The notes below the pieces were generated by a model. The model saw only the letters and a program-made list of their open reading frames with translations, did not search any database and was not told the DNA's origin. The position numbers and the translations under genes were made by a program. Shown here in pieces: positions 1-10,539 of a stretch of DNA of 28,714 bases. The DNA is taken from contig BFEA01000188.1 of assembly GCA_003427395.1 (NCBI GenBank), forward strand, positions 1,146,609-1,175,322. The letters run 5' to 3'. This DNA is from Chara braunii. Lineage: Eukaryota > Streptophyta > Charophyceae > Charales > Characeae. The first letter of the stretch is position 1, and every line of letters begins with the position of its first letter.

Positions 1-1976
1 GAAGGGCACACTGAAACCATTCATTATTCCCATTCTTCTTTTAACTACCCCTTCACCGTGCCTCTCACGTACAAGGTTTGCCATGTTGATGAAGTCAAGC
101 GCAAGCTGTCCGCATCCATGTGTGCCATAATGGCCCACTTGTAGCTGTGAGAAAGAGGCAGAGTTACGGGGAAAGGGGATAAACACAGGGAAGAGAGATG
201 TAGAGAAGGCAAACAAAGATCGGGAAAGGGCAAGTAAGGGAAAGTACAGAATGAGGAATGAAGATAAAAGCAAAGGAGAGGATAAGAAAAGGATCAAGAA
301 CGAGTCTTTCCTTGACGACAGAGAAGTCGTATACATTGTAAGAATTGGGGGGATGAACACATGGAAGACCTAGCTAAGCATTCTCAGTACATCAATTGCC
401 ACGACGACTGGCATTGAGCATGCCCACCGTACACCCCCTACAAATGGCATGTCGATTACAGGCAAAAATAAAGCAAGAATGCTCACCACGAAAAAGACCA
501 TGCATACAGTGTCGCAGTGTTTGTGGCTGTGCAAAGGAGAAGGTCGCAGAGTGTCGGCACAGTGTCCTGCTGGAGCACGGGGCCAGAGGAATGATGATCT
601 TCGACATAACAGCGATTGCGGATGGTTTGGTGTGGCAAGAAAACAGCATAATTATGTAAGAAACCAGTAACATCAGTTATGGGACGGACCATGATGCCGT
701 TGTCCCACAGCTCCCAGTGGTGAGAGGCATGTACAATGGCCAGGTCCGTGCACAGGGCAGGCAGAGATGTGGGAGGGAGGATTAAACCACTCACCTGCTC
801 GAGCATTTCGTTGCTCAATTTGGCGGTCCATTATTGCTACTTGTAGGACATCAATGGTAAACCGTCTTTCCCGGGTACAATTACAGTCCTCTGCTCTGGC
901 TGTAAGCAGGGAAGATCGGCATCAAGCTGAAGAGCAATTGCGAGGAAGTCTGACCGACTCTGACGGTGTATAAAACGGACGGTGGAGAATGTCTGAAGAC
1001 AGATAATAGTTGCAGTCAGACAACGGAGATCGGTGAGGACCTCAGGCTAGTGTGCAGGACGTTGGACACCATTTTGCAGATCAACCCAGATGTTGTTGCA
1101 AGCCCAAAATCTCTTCAGTTGTTTGCTGGTCAGTCATTTGCAGATCACCCATGTGGTCTGAGCGTGGCCGGGCACTAATTTGCGGTCCAACTAAACAATG
1201 CTTGTCAGCCATTTGCAGAACCCCCAGGTGGCCTACACGTTTTGGGGTACTAACTTAACTGCAATTCAGGCAAATATTGTTCCAATCCCTCGCGTTTGGG
1301 GCTGCACCCTGAGTAGGGACTGCCCCTGGAATCCGGAGTGCACCCTCCGCAGGGACCACATACTGTTGTATAGGTGACTCGTGCATATCTAACGCTGAAG
1401 GGCATAAAACATGGTGCTGTGGCTGACTGCAGGCAGCTGGGTTGTCTGCAGGAGGCATAGGAGCGGATATTGCCCTTTGGAACAAAGGAACTGCAACAAC
1501 CTGTGGAGCAGGCACAGAGAGAATTGGGACAGACAAAGAGACAGGCTGCTAATCCCCAAACAAGTGGCAATGCAGCGCATGCTGTCGACAATACGCAACA
1601 AGAGTAGTAGCGGGGTTGCAAACTGAAGATGAACATGTCTCTTGCAACGAGGGTGGAACAATGGAGACAATGGGAAAGATTTCGAAACAAAGGACGTGAA
1701 TGTCGGAGAGACTGTGATGTTCTTTATGCTGGCACTGTGGCAGAGGAAGCTGTAGCAGCAAAAAGTACAGTACGGGGAATTCCAGCTATGGAAACTGCTA
1801 TACTGAAAATAGCAGCAGAGGAAGCTGTAGTCGGAACTGCAGTAGTAGAAACTGCAGGACGGAAACCGTAGCAATGGAAACTGCAGCGGCTTCAGATGAG
1901 CAGGCAGTGGAGGACAAGAGCAACATGGGGGCAACGAAGAAAGTGGATGATATAGAGACCATCGCAGCATGCATCG
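1..1976. other. Unassigned spacer
   Basis: I recognise no gene here. Open frames are short, overlap on both strands and match no family I know. The first 350 bases are purine-rich. Between about 1060 and 1260 a motif related to CATTTGCAGATCACCCA recurs three times (near 1071, 1135 and 1210, spacing about 64 and 75), which looks like an old degenerate tandem repeat. Between 1735 and 1870 the string GCAGAGGAAGCTGTAG occurs twice, 74 bases apart, again suggesting an old local duplication. The region is best read as decayed repeat-derived DNA. Confidence 0.5.
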
Positions 1977-2098
1977 AAACCACTGAGAGAGACGTGTCAG
2001 ATGGGTAGGATAGCAGCATTGGTGGCAGCACATGTAGCAGGACCAACCCCTCACCAAGGGTCGGTGGTGAATGCCCACGAGAAAGCATGCGACGAGTA
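1977..2098 (+). repeat. Dispersed direct repeat, copy 1
   Basis: About 122 bases beginning AAACCACTGAGAGAGA and ending around ATGCCCACGAGAAAGCATG are repeated in the same orientation at 3330-3459, with scattered substitutions and small indels. The spacing of about 1.35 kb and the divergence suggest an old dispersed repeat or the flanks of a decayed element; no coding domain lies between the copies. Confidence 0.75.
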
Positions 2099-2222
2099 CG
2101 TGCCGTTGCCGCTCCTATCGTTGCATGCAACTTAGGTTCAACCGGGTATCAGTGTGAATGCAACTCCAATGGCGATTTCATATTTTATGTCAAGGACATT
2201 AGCAACAGATTCATGAGGGCGA

Positions 2223-2306
2223 GTATAAGTGGGACTGTCCAAATGGGAAAGTATAAGTGGGACTGTCCAAATGGGAAAGTATAAATGGGACTGTCCAAAT
2301 GGGAAA
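2223..2306 (+). repeat. 28-bp tandem repeat, three copies
   Basis: Three consecutive 28-bp units (starting 2223, 2251 and 2279) each read GTATAAGTGGGACTGTCC followed by AAATGGGAAA; the third has one G-to-A change. The unit length is not a multiple of three, so it would shift a reading frame each time and is unlikely to be coding. It looks like a young minisatellite made by local slippage or unequal exchange. Confidence 0.9.
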
Positions 2307-3329
2307 AGAGATGAAACAGATACCCATTCCTGCAGCAGCCAAATTGTGCGATGTTTTGTCCACAGGGACAATGGCAAAGTGTTGTTCAACATGGCGCAAG
2401 GAGGCATGTGTAGAACAAAGTGAATGTGGCTGGCTCACACAATTTGCAAAACAAAGATGCATGGAATTGACAATGTGCGAGGATTGCAGAACACCAGCTG
2501 GTTAACTTCTGAGAAAGAGACAAGAACGAAGTAGATCGATAATGTTTAGCCAAAAACCTTTTGTAATTGGCAACGTACTCATTGAGTCTGATTGCCAGTG
2601 CCTAGAGCACATCAGCAGCTTCCCCATTCAAGCGATACTTTTTTTTTTTTTAAGCTTGCGAAGGCTATCGTCAGAGATGATATCGTAGGCAACAAACACA
2701 ATGTGGCCATCCACAAGATCACAACAATGCAGCAAGGCTCTGTGGCATTCGCAATTTGAAGAGTCGGGTAACGTCTGGTCAGGAGTAACACTCAAGGCCA
2801 CTTCAGTGAACTTCAAAACCTGACGCATGGGTGGCATCACTTTGTCACATACACGAACATTTTTGGCTGCTTGAGGGTGCGGGTGCAATGCAAGTACTTC
2901 CGACAATTATAACACATGGTGCAACTCCGTAGCACAAACTGCCTCATGCGCATGTTTTGACCTTAATGTGATCAGTAAATGGGTCACAAGATACGGCTGT
3001 GTAACGTTGGCAGGTATGCTGGGACTTTCGGATGGAGGCGTTCGAGTGCTCGAATGTTTGTTGTCATGTCCTCATTGGGGACATTGTAAAGCCATTGCGA
3101 AAAGGGTGCCCCCCATGCTGGTGTAGCTTGCTCAATATCAGCCTTGTCATGACACCAGTTATCCGAAGCAGCTTCAGTGAGAAGGTGATGCAGTGAGGTA
3201 TGAATTACGAGTCGGGACCCGGATGAAGATTAACAGCAAATGACCTAACTGAGGGTGTTGGCAAGAGAGGTACAAAGTGAGGGGGTGTCAATAAAAGGGG
3301 TGCAGAATGAGATCCAACAAGTGTTGGCA
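2307..3329. other. Unassigned spacer
   Basis: No gene or known element was recognised in this kilobase. It holds a T12-like tract near 2639-2652 and only short overlapping open frames. Confidence 0.45.
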
Positions 3330-3459
3330 AAACCACTGAGAGAGAAGTGTCAGATCTGTAGGATAACAGCGTTGCTGGGAGCGCATGTAGCAGGTCCACC
3401 CCTTAGCGAGGGTCGATGGGGAATGTGGCGAATGCCCACGAGAAAGCATGTGACGACTA
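3330..3459 (+). repeat. Dispersed direct repeat, copy 2
   Basis: This is the second copy of the repeat at 1977-2098. The shared backbone runs from AAACCACTGAGAGAGA through GCACATGTAGCAGG-like sequence to ATGCCCACGAGAAAGCATG. It lies inside an open frame on the + strand (3255-3866, 203 codons) that I could not assign to any family. Confidence 0.75.
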
Positions 3460-4460
3460 AGTGTTGTTCCCCCCGCATGCCGAAGGTCCCGCCAATTGGT
3501 ATAAACTTGTTCAAATCTGGTCAGCTGCCTAGTGAACACGCCAGCCAGTTGATGGGAAGAGATGTTGAAGGTTGTACTCTGCTACCGAATGACAGGGAAG
3601 TCCCAGGCAGCCACTTTATCAAAGACTCATGCAAAGCAAGCGATCAGAACAGACCCGTGCATGAATACCTAAAAAGGTACACCAGCCATATGTCACTGTC
3701 ATTTCCTTCCACACAAGACCATAGTAGTCTGGTGGAGGAAATGGCCCCCATGAAGGAACATCATAAATTGCTTTTGTGCACTTGTGCCATAGTTGACAAC
3801 GACGAGTATTTGTCTACCGGGTTCACCGAAGTAGAACGCCTGTGGCCCGACGTTTTGTTCGGCTGAAGTCGGCACCACTTTACACTCAAAGTATATGTCG
3901 AGGCATTCTATTACCCTGTGACTAGTTGCTAACTTTACCATGGATGAGCTGAATATAACACATGGGCGTTTTATTTGCATCGACATTCTATTCACATAAA
4001 CGCCAGCGCTTTGTATTTGAATGGGCTCAATATGCTAAAGCTTGCACCATGTTAATTTGAATAGTGTAACTGGCAAAATTGACCCGATTAACAGATTTCG
4101 GGTGAACACTGCTGCCGCACCAAAACCGCTGGAGGCACCAGCCCAAAAAGAAAAAAGTGTGCAGCTGGCAGTTGGGGAAAGCTTGGCGGGCAGTGCAAGT
4201 CCACCATGGCAAAGAGAAGCTCCGATGTACTCCCGGTTCAAGGGTGTTGGGAATCATTTTAAACCTTCTATAGTTTAGGTCGTAAAGAAGCCTTTTATAC
4301 CCTCAATTGTTGCGAACAAAAGCCAGAACACCTACCCGATGTACATCTGGGGCTTCTCAGAGGTCCATTCTTCCATCGACAAGTACCATCCCCGAAGGAT
4401 GCAACTTGTTCTGCAGGAGGGGGCAGGGGGCTGCAGAAGGGAGATTGGAACTGAGATAGA
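3460..4460. other. Unassigned spacer up to the retrotransposon
   Basis: The only longer open frame is the second half of the 3255-3866 frame, whose product has no recognisable domain and no splice context I can defend. No terminal repeat or target duplication next to the gypsy 5' LTR could be matched to the far side of that element. Confidence 0.4.
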
Positions 4461-4758
4461 TGAAAGGATTCATGCTGCAAACACCCCAGTCCCGGTCCTA
4501 GAGTCCCAAAGTGCCCCAGTAGGATATGCCGTACGGTCTGTAGTCCAAAGCGTCGTAGGTTGGAAGGTGTCGGTACCAAAAAGTCTTAGGTCAGTAGAAG
4601 TCAGTCCGGTACCCGACAAGAAAAGTCCAGAAGAGTCCAGTCCAGGCCGACAGTTCCAAGTCCAATTTGCAGCATGTCCCAAGAAAAGTCTGGAAGGTAC
4701 CGGACCGACAAAATGTTTGCAGCAGACAGGCCACGGCCGACCGGTACGGGTATGAAGC

Positions 4759-4792
4759 AGACCAAGCCAAGCCAAGCCAAGCCAAGCCAAGT
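4759..4792 (+). repeat. Pentanucleotide (GCCAA)n upstream of the LTR TATA-like box
   Basis: About six AGCCA/GCCAA units stand immediately before the TATA-like box of the 5' LTR. The 3' LTR has a shorter version (about 12119-12143), and the solo LTR keeps only a degraded remnant on its strand. The repeat number therefore varies between copies at a fixed promoter position. Confidence 0.85.
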
Positions 4793-4799
4793 CAAATCC

Positions 4800-4807
4800 T
4801 ATATTTA
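4800..4807 (+). promoter_or_regulatory. TATA-like box of the 5' LTR
   Basis: TATATTTA occurs in the middle of the LTR and is conserved at the equivalent place in the 3' LTR (12148-12155) and nearly so in the solo LTR. That position suits a Pol II promoter at the U3/R boundary. The role is inferred from position and motif only. Confidence 0.5.
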
Positions 4808-5029
4808 GCTGCTACAATGCAGTGACTCATCACTTGTTCAGTTGCAAGATGCGGAAGCGCTGCTGCTGCTTGTGCATTCGGGGAACTTGGGGACTGCGCA
4901 CCTGAAGAAGAAGAGGGCGCTTGGGCATTACTCCATAGCTAGGCTAGAGGTAGAGCAGGAGGACAACAGCCATAGCCGCCAACGTGTAAGCTACCTGAGA
5001 GGGTGTATCCACGGTGACGATCTAGGTTA

Positions 5030-5052
5030 GTGAGAGAGAGAGAGAGAGAGAG
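5030..5052 (+). repeat. (GA)n microsatellite inside the 5' LTR
   Basis: A run of about eleven GA dinucleotides follows GTTAGT in the 5' LTR. The 3' LTR has only a short GAGAGAGAGA remnant at about 12379-12390, so this block explains part of the LTR length difference. Confidence 0.9.
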
Positions 5053-5275
5053 TAAGGCAGAGCGAGCCAAGTTGAAGAGAGAAGCAAGACAAGAGAGAGA
5101 GAAGAGAGTGAGAAGGAATACAGAGAAGCCATAGCCGCCGCCTGGTTGAGATCCGTTGTATGTGTCTGCAGCAGAGCCGCTGGAGACTTGATTTGGCTTA
5201 TCACGTGTGAACTCTCATATGAATGTCCATCGATGTATTCGAGGTTGAGCTTGACGAGTACTTGGCTCATTTCAG

Positions 5276-5290
5276 TGGTATCAGGGCTGG
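5276..5290 (+). promoter_or_regulatory. Primer-binding site (initiator Met-tRNA type)
   Basis: TGGTATCAGGGCTGG begins one base after the 5' LTR end. Plant LTR elements primed by initiator Met-tRNA carry TGGTATCAGAGC; here a single A-to-G change breaks the match at the tenth position. The position fixes the LTR boundary and the + orientation of the element. Confidence 0.85.
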
Positions 5291-6354
5291 TCCCCGCTGC
5301 ATCCGCTTAGAGTTGAAGCGCTGGCAAGGAAGAAAGCACAGGCGAAAACAATATATATATAGATAGACTGGGTTTGACTAGAAGTTGAGGGCCGAAGAAG
5401 AAGGGGCACGGCAAGGAGCCAGAGGAGAACTCACCTGCGATCGAGGAGCTTCATCGACAGAAAGCTCAAGTGCTTCTTTGCTCTGGCCCTGTCGTTTGTT
5501 CAATTTGAATTTTGTGGTGAATGGTACCTTCCCACGTACTTTCCTGGTGACCTCTGCTGCAAATCCATTTTTGTTGATGTCATCTTGTTATTAGAGTCCG
5601 CAGTGGCACTTGGTCTGCCTGTTGCTTGGTGAGTCAGAGACAGAATCTCTCCTGGAGGAAAGGCTCCTCCCCCTTGTGGGGGAAGTGGTTAGGGTTGCCA
5701 GCCTACCTGGGGCCATACGTACGCAATGGGACCCTAATCCCGTGAGAGTGAAAAGTTTTGTGTGTGATGTAGGTCGGTCTAGGGTAGCAACTCGGCAGCT
5801 GGATGTATCACCGGACCTACTAGCGAGCATGGGCAATGAGTGGCAGGCGCTAGTAAAACAACCCGGCTATGCCCAATGACCAGTATTGACCGCCATTCAA
5901 CCGAAGACTATGGGACGCAGTGAGGAGTTGTACAGGGCAGTAGGGTTCACTAGCTGTATAATGCACCGACGAAGTAGGGGTGAGACGTAAGGTCCACCAG
6001 TTGAGGACGCCGGGGAGATCCCCCAAGGACCGGTATTGACCGGCTGGCGATTCGCTGGTGGTAGTTATACCCGAAAACCACAGCAATCAGTGAGAAAACA
6101 ATCTAAGTCTTGAGAGAGATCCTTTATATCACGGGGCACGACGTCTTGTTTGCATCGTTAAATAATTCCTGAGGTCTGAGCTGGCTGGCCTTAACCCGCC
6201 GTTACCCACCAGATGTTAGGAGAACTGTAGTGACAAAAGTGGGAAGGGAATTAGTTTGTGAGACCCTGGTTTAGATTAGGATTAGTTTAAGTGTTGAGGA
6301 CTGTTAAGTGTTGAAGCGTAGGTCTAAGTGGTGAGGAGGCGGAGTCATTTACCT
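5291..6354 (+). other. Untranslated leader of the gypsy element
   Basis: This kilobase lies between the primer-binding site and the first ATG of the gag frame. Open frames in it are short and match nothing I know. Its position makes it the 5' untranslated and packaging region of the element. Confidence 0.55.
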
Positions 6355-6690
6355 ATGCTGACCCTCACCATGGACAACTACCCGATGTTTGGCTTTTTGG
6401 CCCTGCACGTTATATGGGGACCACTCCATTTCCTCTTTCCATTCGGATTTGCGTGGACCTTTGGCATGCATGTGACGAGTAGGTCCGGAGCATCCACACA
6501 GCCACACTCCGCTGAACAGCAGGCCAAGATCGATAGAAGGGTGGCAGAGGAGGAGGAGAAGGAGAAAAAGAAGGAAAAGAGGGAGAAGAAAGAGGAGCAG
6601 AAAAAGAGATTGGAGAAGGAAAAAAAAGACTTCGAGGAGAAGTTAAAACTGCTGGAGAAACAAAAACAGCAGGCTGAAGCGGTAGAATAC

Positions 6691-6726
6691 GAAGAAGAAG
6701 AAGAAGAAGAAGAAGAAGAAGAGGAG
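6691..6726 (+). repeat. (GAA)n microsatellite encoding poly-Glu in gag
   Basis: Ten or more GAA codons followed by GAG codons form a purine tract within the coiled-coil part of gag. The in-frame trinucleotide expansion is tolerated by the coding frame. Confidence 0.9.
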
Positions 6727-8441
6727 GTGGTGAGGCTGGACGACCTTAAGCATAGGGATGAAGGACGTGTGTGGACCGAAAAGGGAGAGTCCAATCAACT
6801 GCATTTCTACCCAGTTGACACCCAAATGTGGATGTAGTAGTTCATGTTCAAAAAAGATCGTGGGCAGAAGAGTCGAAAATCGAGAGGGCCGAACTCAGCA
6901 AAGTTGGAGGAGGCAAAGGACGACGCTGAGAGGGAACCGCTAATGCAAGAAAGGGAACATCAATTGCATCAGTGGCTCCTGGTAAAGAAAATGGCGGAGG
7001 TGGAGGAGAAAGGGAGATTGAAAGCTGAAGGAGAAGAGATCAAACTCTAGCTAAAGGAACAGAAAGGTCGTGCGGGTAAGTGGAAAGATGATTGTACCCT
7101 CATGATTAAAGCCCTGCTGCATACTAACCAGGAACTCACCGCTATAAACAAGTATGTCACCCAACTTGAACAGCACAACCATAAGTTCAAGGGCACCTGG
7201 AATAACTACTTTAAGTGTCAGAGCGCACCGTATAGATGAGCGCGTGCGGGGATATGCACAACAATTGGAAGGAATTTTCACCTCGAAATTAGTAGACACC
7301 CTTGCCACGATGAGGTCAGGTGGCGATGGTGGATGTGGAGATTATTGTGGTGACGATGGGAAAGGAGACAAAGGCCCTAAAAAGGAAGGAGATCCGAAAG
7401 GGGAAGAAAGGTCATCCGAAGGGGGACAAAGGACAGAGAAGATGAAGGTAGAGATCCCCTGGACCTATCACAAAGAAAGAGAAGAAAACTTCTATCAGTG
7501 GAAGGCGCACATGGGCACCTACCTACACGGGCAAATGATACCATACTGGGACCATGTATTGATGGCAAGTTCGTGCCTCGGGGAAAATGCTGCCAATTTT
7601 GCTCTCTCCCTAATGAAAGAGGCAGTGTGCACGTTGATGGTAGAATACTCCCAACGGACCCGGATCAAAGATTTCTTCCTGGCTTTAAAAAATCGGTTCG
7701 AGGACAAGAACCTGGCCAGACGTACCGAGCAGCTGATCCTCGACATAGCCGATCGAAAATTGAAGTGTGTGTCGGCACTAAAGGCCACTATCTCAGTACC
7801 CCGAGCATGGTCTCACTCCAGCGCAAATCTTAAGCAATCTTGCACGAGCACTTCCCGAACCCCATCGATCCCAACTGTATGCTCAAACCAAGGAAGATGG
7901 CATGACATATGAAAAATTTAGTGAGATGGTCGTAGACCACGCCGACTTCCTCCAAGAGGCAAACTATTGCCATTATTGGAAGGATTTACAAAAAGGAGGT
8001 CAATGGAAGAGCAAGACGATATTTGGTAGCATAGAAGGAAAGGATAGTCTTCTGGTCACATTCGAGGGCGAAGGAGTCGCGGAACTGCACTATGAAAACT
8101 TACATTCTGGATTGGAAGACCCGAACAGCAACCGGGCAGCCCAAGGAGAGGACTATTCGGCTGCTGCAGCCCGTGGGGGACGGCGACCAGGAGGAAGCAG
8201 AGGTGGAGGACGATGTGGAGGACAAGGACGTGGCACCCAAGGGAGTAGTAGCAACGGTAGCCATTACACGGGAGGAAGGGATTATGGTTCCCTAGAAGGT
8301 GGACGCGATTCCCACTCCACAGGAGGAAGAGATAGAGGGCACAAACCATTGCCAGCACATGCAGGGATTGTGGACGGAGATCCATGAAAAGACATGGGCA
8401 TCGAAAAAACGTTGTGGGAGAAGAGGCTTAAGCTCGACAAA

Positions 8442-8483
8442 TGCTTGAAATGTGGTGACCCCAACCACATTGTCTTCCCTTGC
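8442..8483 (+). other. CCHC zinc knuckle of gag
   Basis: Translation gives CLKCGDPNHIVFPC, an exact C-x2-C-x4-H-x4-C retroviral-type knuckle that binds the element RNA. It is in the same frame as the 7902-8387 segment but beyond its TGA stop, so it would be reached only by readthrough. Confidence 0.92.
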
Positions 8484-8589
8484 AAGCATCAATGAGGAGT
8501 TGATCACTCGTCGCCAAGCTTGGGCCGAAATGAAATAGAAGAGTAAAGGGCAACTAATATTAGCCGATGTAGAGATAAGTAGAGAGCGA

Positions 8590-8787
8590 GTAGACACGTT
8601 AGTTGATAGTGGATCTACGCGTAGCTACATTAGCCGAACGAGATTGCAAAAAATGCACCTCGGCATGAAGGTCATAAAGTTGGACGAACTGGTCGTTAGC
8701 ATGCTGGCTGACAATCACAAAATGAGAGTCGAAAAGTACGTCAAAGCGATAAAGGCATACTTCCGGTTGGAGGGGGGAACGAGGTAA
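8590..8787 (+). pseudogene. Retropepsin-like aspartic protease remnant
   Basis: The frame reads VDTLVDSGSTRSYIS, with the catalytic D-S-G-S at 8605-8616, the gypsy equivalent of D-T/S-G. A charged stretch follows, and the frame stops at 8785-8787. The protease cleaves Gag and Pol in the particle. The active-site motif is intact here although the frame ends early. Confidence 0.82.
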
Positions 8788-9231
8788 AGAGAGTTTTGCA
8801 CTCCTTGACCCTCTTAGCAAAGGCCAGCCTACCTTTTCACCTCATTCAAGGAACGGATTGGGGAGAGGCAACGTGGGCTGATGTGACGATGGGCGAGCAT
8901 GAGTGCTAGTTGCCCAACCTCGAAGGAGGCAAAAAGAAAATGCAATTGTTTCATGAATCTGGAGAAGAGTCCACTATCTCCCTTTGCCGTATGGGTGACC
9001 CTGCGTTCGCCAGGCACGTCGTCAAGGTTGATTTGGTTGACCAAGTGTTTGTAGCGTATGTTAGACTGGTCAGAGAAGGCAAGAAGGAAGAGGAGCCAAC
9101 ACCACATGCAATTGAAATTTGTTGAAAGAGTGCGCTGATGTGCGAGAGACCTCGACAGGAGTTCTGGAATGGGAAATCAAGCACCACAAAGAGATAGAGC
9201 CCGGTAGCAACCCAAGGGGCCCATTTATCGA

Positions 9232-9770
9232 ATGCCTCCCAAAGAACTCCATGAGCTGCGCAGGCAGCTTGACGAATTAACAAAGAAGGGGTGGATTAAG
9301 CCCAGCTCCTCGACGTATGGCGCACCGGTCCTATTCGCGCCTAAGGAGAAGGGCAAACTGGGCATGTGCATTGACTACAAAGGTTCGAACGCGATTACGA
9401 CGAAAAACTCTATTTTTCCAAAATTGACTTCAAGTCAGCCTACCATTAGATAGAGGTTGAGCCCGAAGACCAGCACAAGACGGCCTTTAGAACTCCCTAT
9501 GACCACTACGAGTTTGTGGTCATGCCGGTTGGTCTGACAAACACCCCTGTACCTTCCAAACATGCATGAACGATCTCTTTCGTGAATGGCTAGAAATTCG
9601 TAGTCGTTTACTTGAATGATATTCAAATACTTAGTAAGACTCTAGAGGAGCACCAACAATACCTACGTTTGATCTTAGAGAAGCTGCACACTACAAAGTG
9701 AAAGGTAACCCCGAAAAAACGTGAGTAGGTGAAGCGTCAAGTGTTATATCTAGGCCACGTGTTAGATGGA
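9232..9770 (+). pseudogene. Reverse transcriptase, frameshifted, YLND active site
   Basis: The fingers/palm begin MPPKELHELRRQLDELTKKG, followed by SSSTYGAPVLFAPKEKGK and CIDYKGSNAI. A frameshift near 9411 leads to FSKIDFKSAYH, with the first catalytic Asp at 9426-9428, then TAG. Next come [12 protein letters not shown] and VVMPVGLTN, a short out-of-frame stretch, and VVVYLNDI. The YxDD box is at 9609-9620 and reads YLND: the first of the two paired Asp codons (GAT) has become AAT. Together with the stops this rules out activity. RT copies element RNA into DNA. Confidence 0.92.
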
Positions 9771-10500
9771 GATGGGAGTCCAACCGGAAGACGCAAAGAT
9801 AGCAGCAATCAGGGATTGGCCCACACCGCATACACCGACTGAATTGCGGTCATGCTTAGGACTAGTCAATTACTATCGACAATTCGTACAGAACTTCAAA
9901 ATGATTGTTGCACCACTGCGCAAACTGTTGAGGAAAGATTCAATTTGGAATTGGGACAAAGATTGTACATCAGCCTTCAAGAAATTGAAGAAGGTGTTGA
10001 TCCAGTACCCGGTCCTGAAAGTGGCGGAGCCATCACTCCCGTTCATTGTCATGACTGGGGAAAGCCGATATGGAATTGAGCGCTGTACTCCAGCAGAACG
10101 ATGGAGAGGGGTACCGCCCGTCGAGTTCATATCTTGTAGGTTACTTAGTGAGAAGGTCGTTGCGTCGACGTATGAGCGCAAGCTGTTCACCTTGAGGGAG
10201 GCACTGAACCATTGGTGACACTCTCCTATAAGGCACTTTAAAGTCTACTATGACCACAAGACCCTACACTTGTTGAAAACCCAGGCTTGGATGACCCCTA
10301 AGATGACTAGGTGGGCTGGCAAATTCGAACAGTTCGTCTTCGAACTGAAGCCAGTCATTGGCAAGTACAATGTTGTCGCTGACGCGTTGAGTAGATGCGC
10401 AGACTTCTTCAGTGTCGTCGTGACTTACCTAGATGTAGGCGCCAAGCTACAGCAGCAGATCAAGGCTGGGTTCACTAACATCCCATTTACAGCGAGCTAA
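9766..10500 (+). pseudogene. RT connection and RNase H, partly degraded
   Basis: The frame 9766-10218 reads IAAIRDWPTPHTPTELRSCL then GLVNYYRQFVQNF, the RT thumb/connection wording of Ty3/gypsy. RNase H starts in the same frame, but the first catalytic motif, normally TDAS, is TGES, so the Asp is lost. ERKLFTLREALNHW supplies the Glu. A TGA at 10216 splits it from the next segment, which carries YYDHKTLHLL and NVVADALSR with the last two catalytic Asp positions, ending at 10500. RNase H degrades the RNA strand during reverse transcription. Confidence 0.9.
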
Positions 10501-10539
10501 TTAAAAGAGCACAGACTGCACCACACGAAGTCCCGAACT

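Larger units (their letters stand above)
4461..5274 (+). repeat. 5' LTR of the gypsy element
   Basis: The LTR starts TGAAAGGATTCA and ends CTTGGCTCATTTCA, so it has the usual TG...CA ends. At 814 bp it is longer than the 3' copy, mainly because it keeps a GA-rich block and sequence at about 5030-5200 that the 3' LTR has lost. It contains a (GCCAA)n block and a TATA-like box, followed by a region expected to be transcribed. Confidence 0.9.
6355..8495 (+). pseudogene. gag: Gypsy gag, broken
   Basis: Gag forms the particle shell that packages element RNA. The first ATG is at 6355. The N-terminal part (to 6837) has a short hydrophobic stretch, then a highly charged predicted coiled coil rich in Glu and Lys ending in a poly-Glu run. 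In-frame stops follow at 6835-6840 and 7048, and the frame shifts near 7220. The capsid-like part (7154-7830) contains WKAHMGTYLHGQ and a basic ARRTEQLILDIADRK segment; it shifts again before 7902. The next frame (7902-8387) has a Gly/Arg-rich tail and is stopped by TGA at 8385. The same frame then resumes and reaches a CCHC knuckle before the stop at 8493. At least four lesions make it non-functional. Assignment comes from order, knuckle and resemblance to gypsy gags. Confidence 0.85.

Noticed and set aside
1389-2078. Minus-strand open frame of 229 codons
   Set aside because: Composition is biased to Ser, Cys, Leu and Phe and reflects repeated GAAGCTGTAG-like words on the other strand.
6378-6794. 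Ser/Phe-rich minus-strand open frame
   Set aside because: It is the shadow of the charged coiled-coil part of gag and its GAA repeat.
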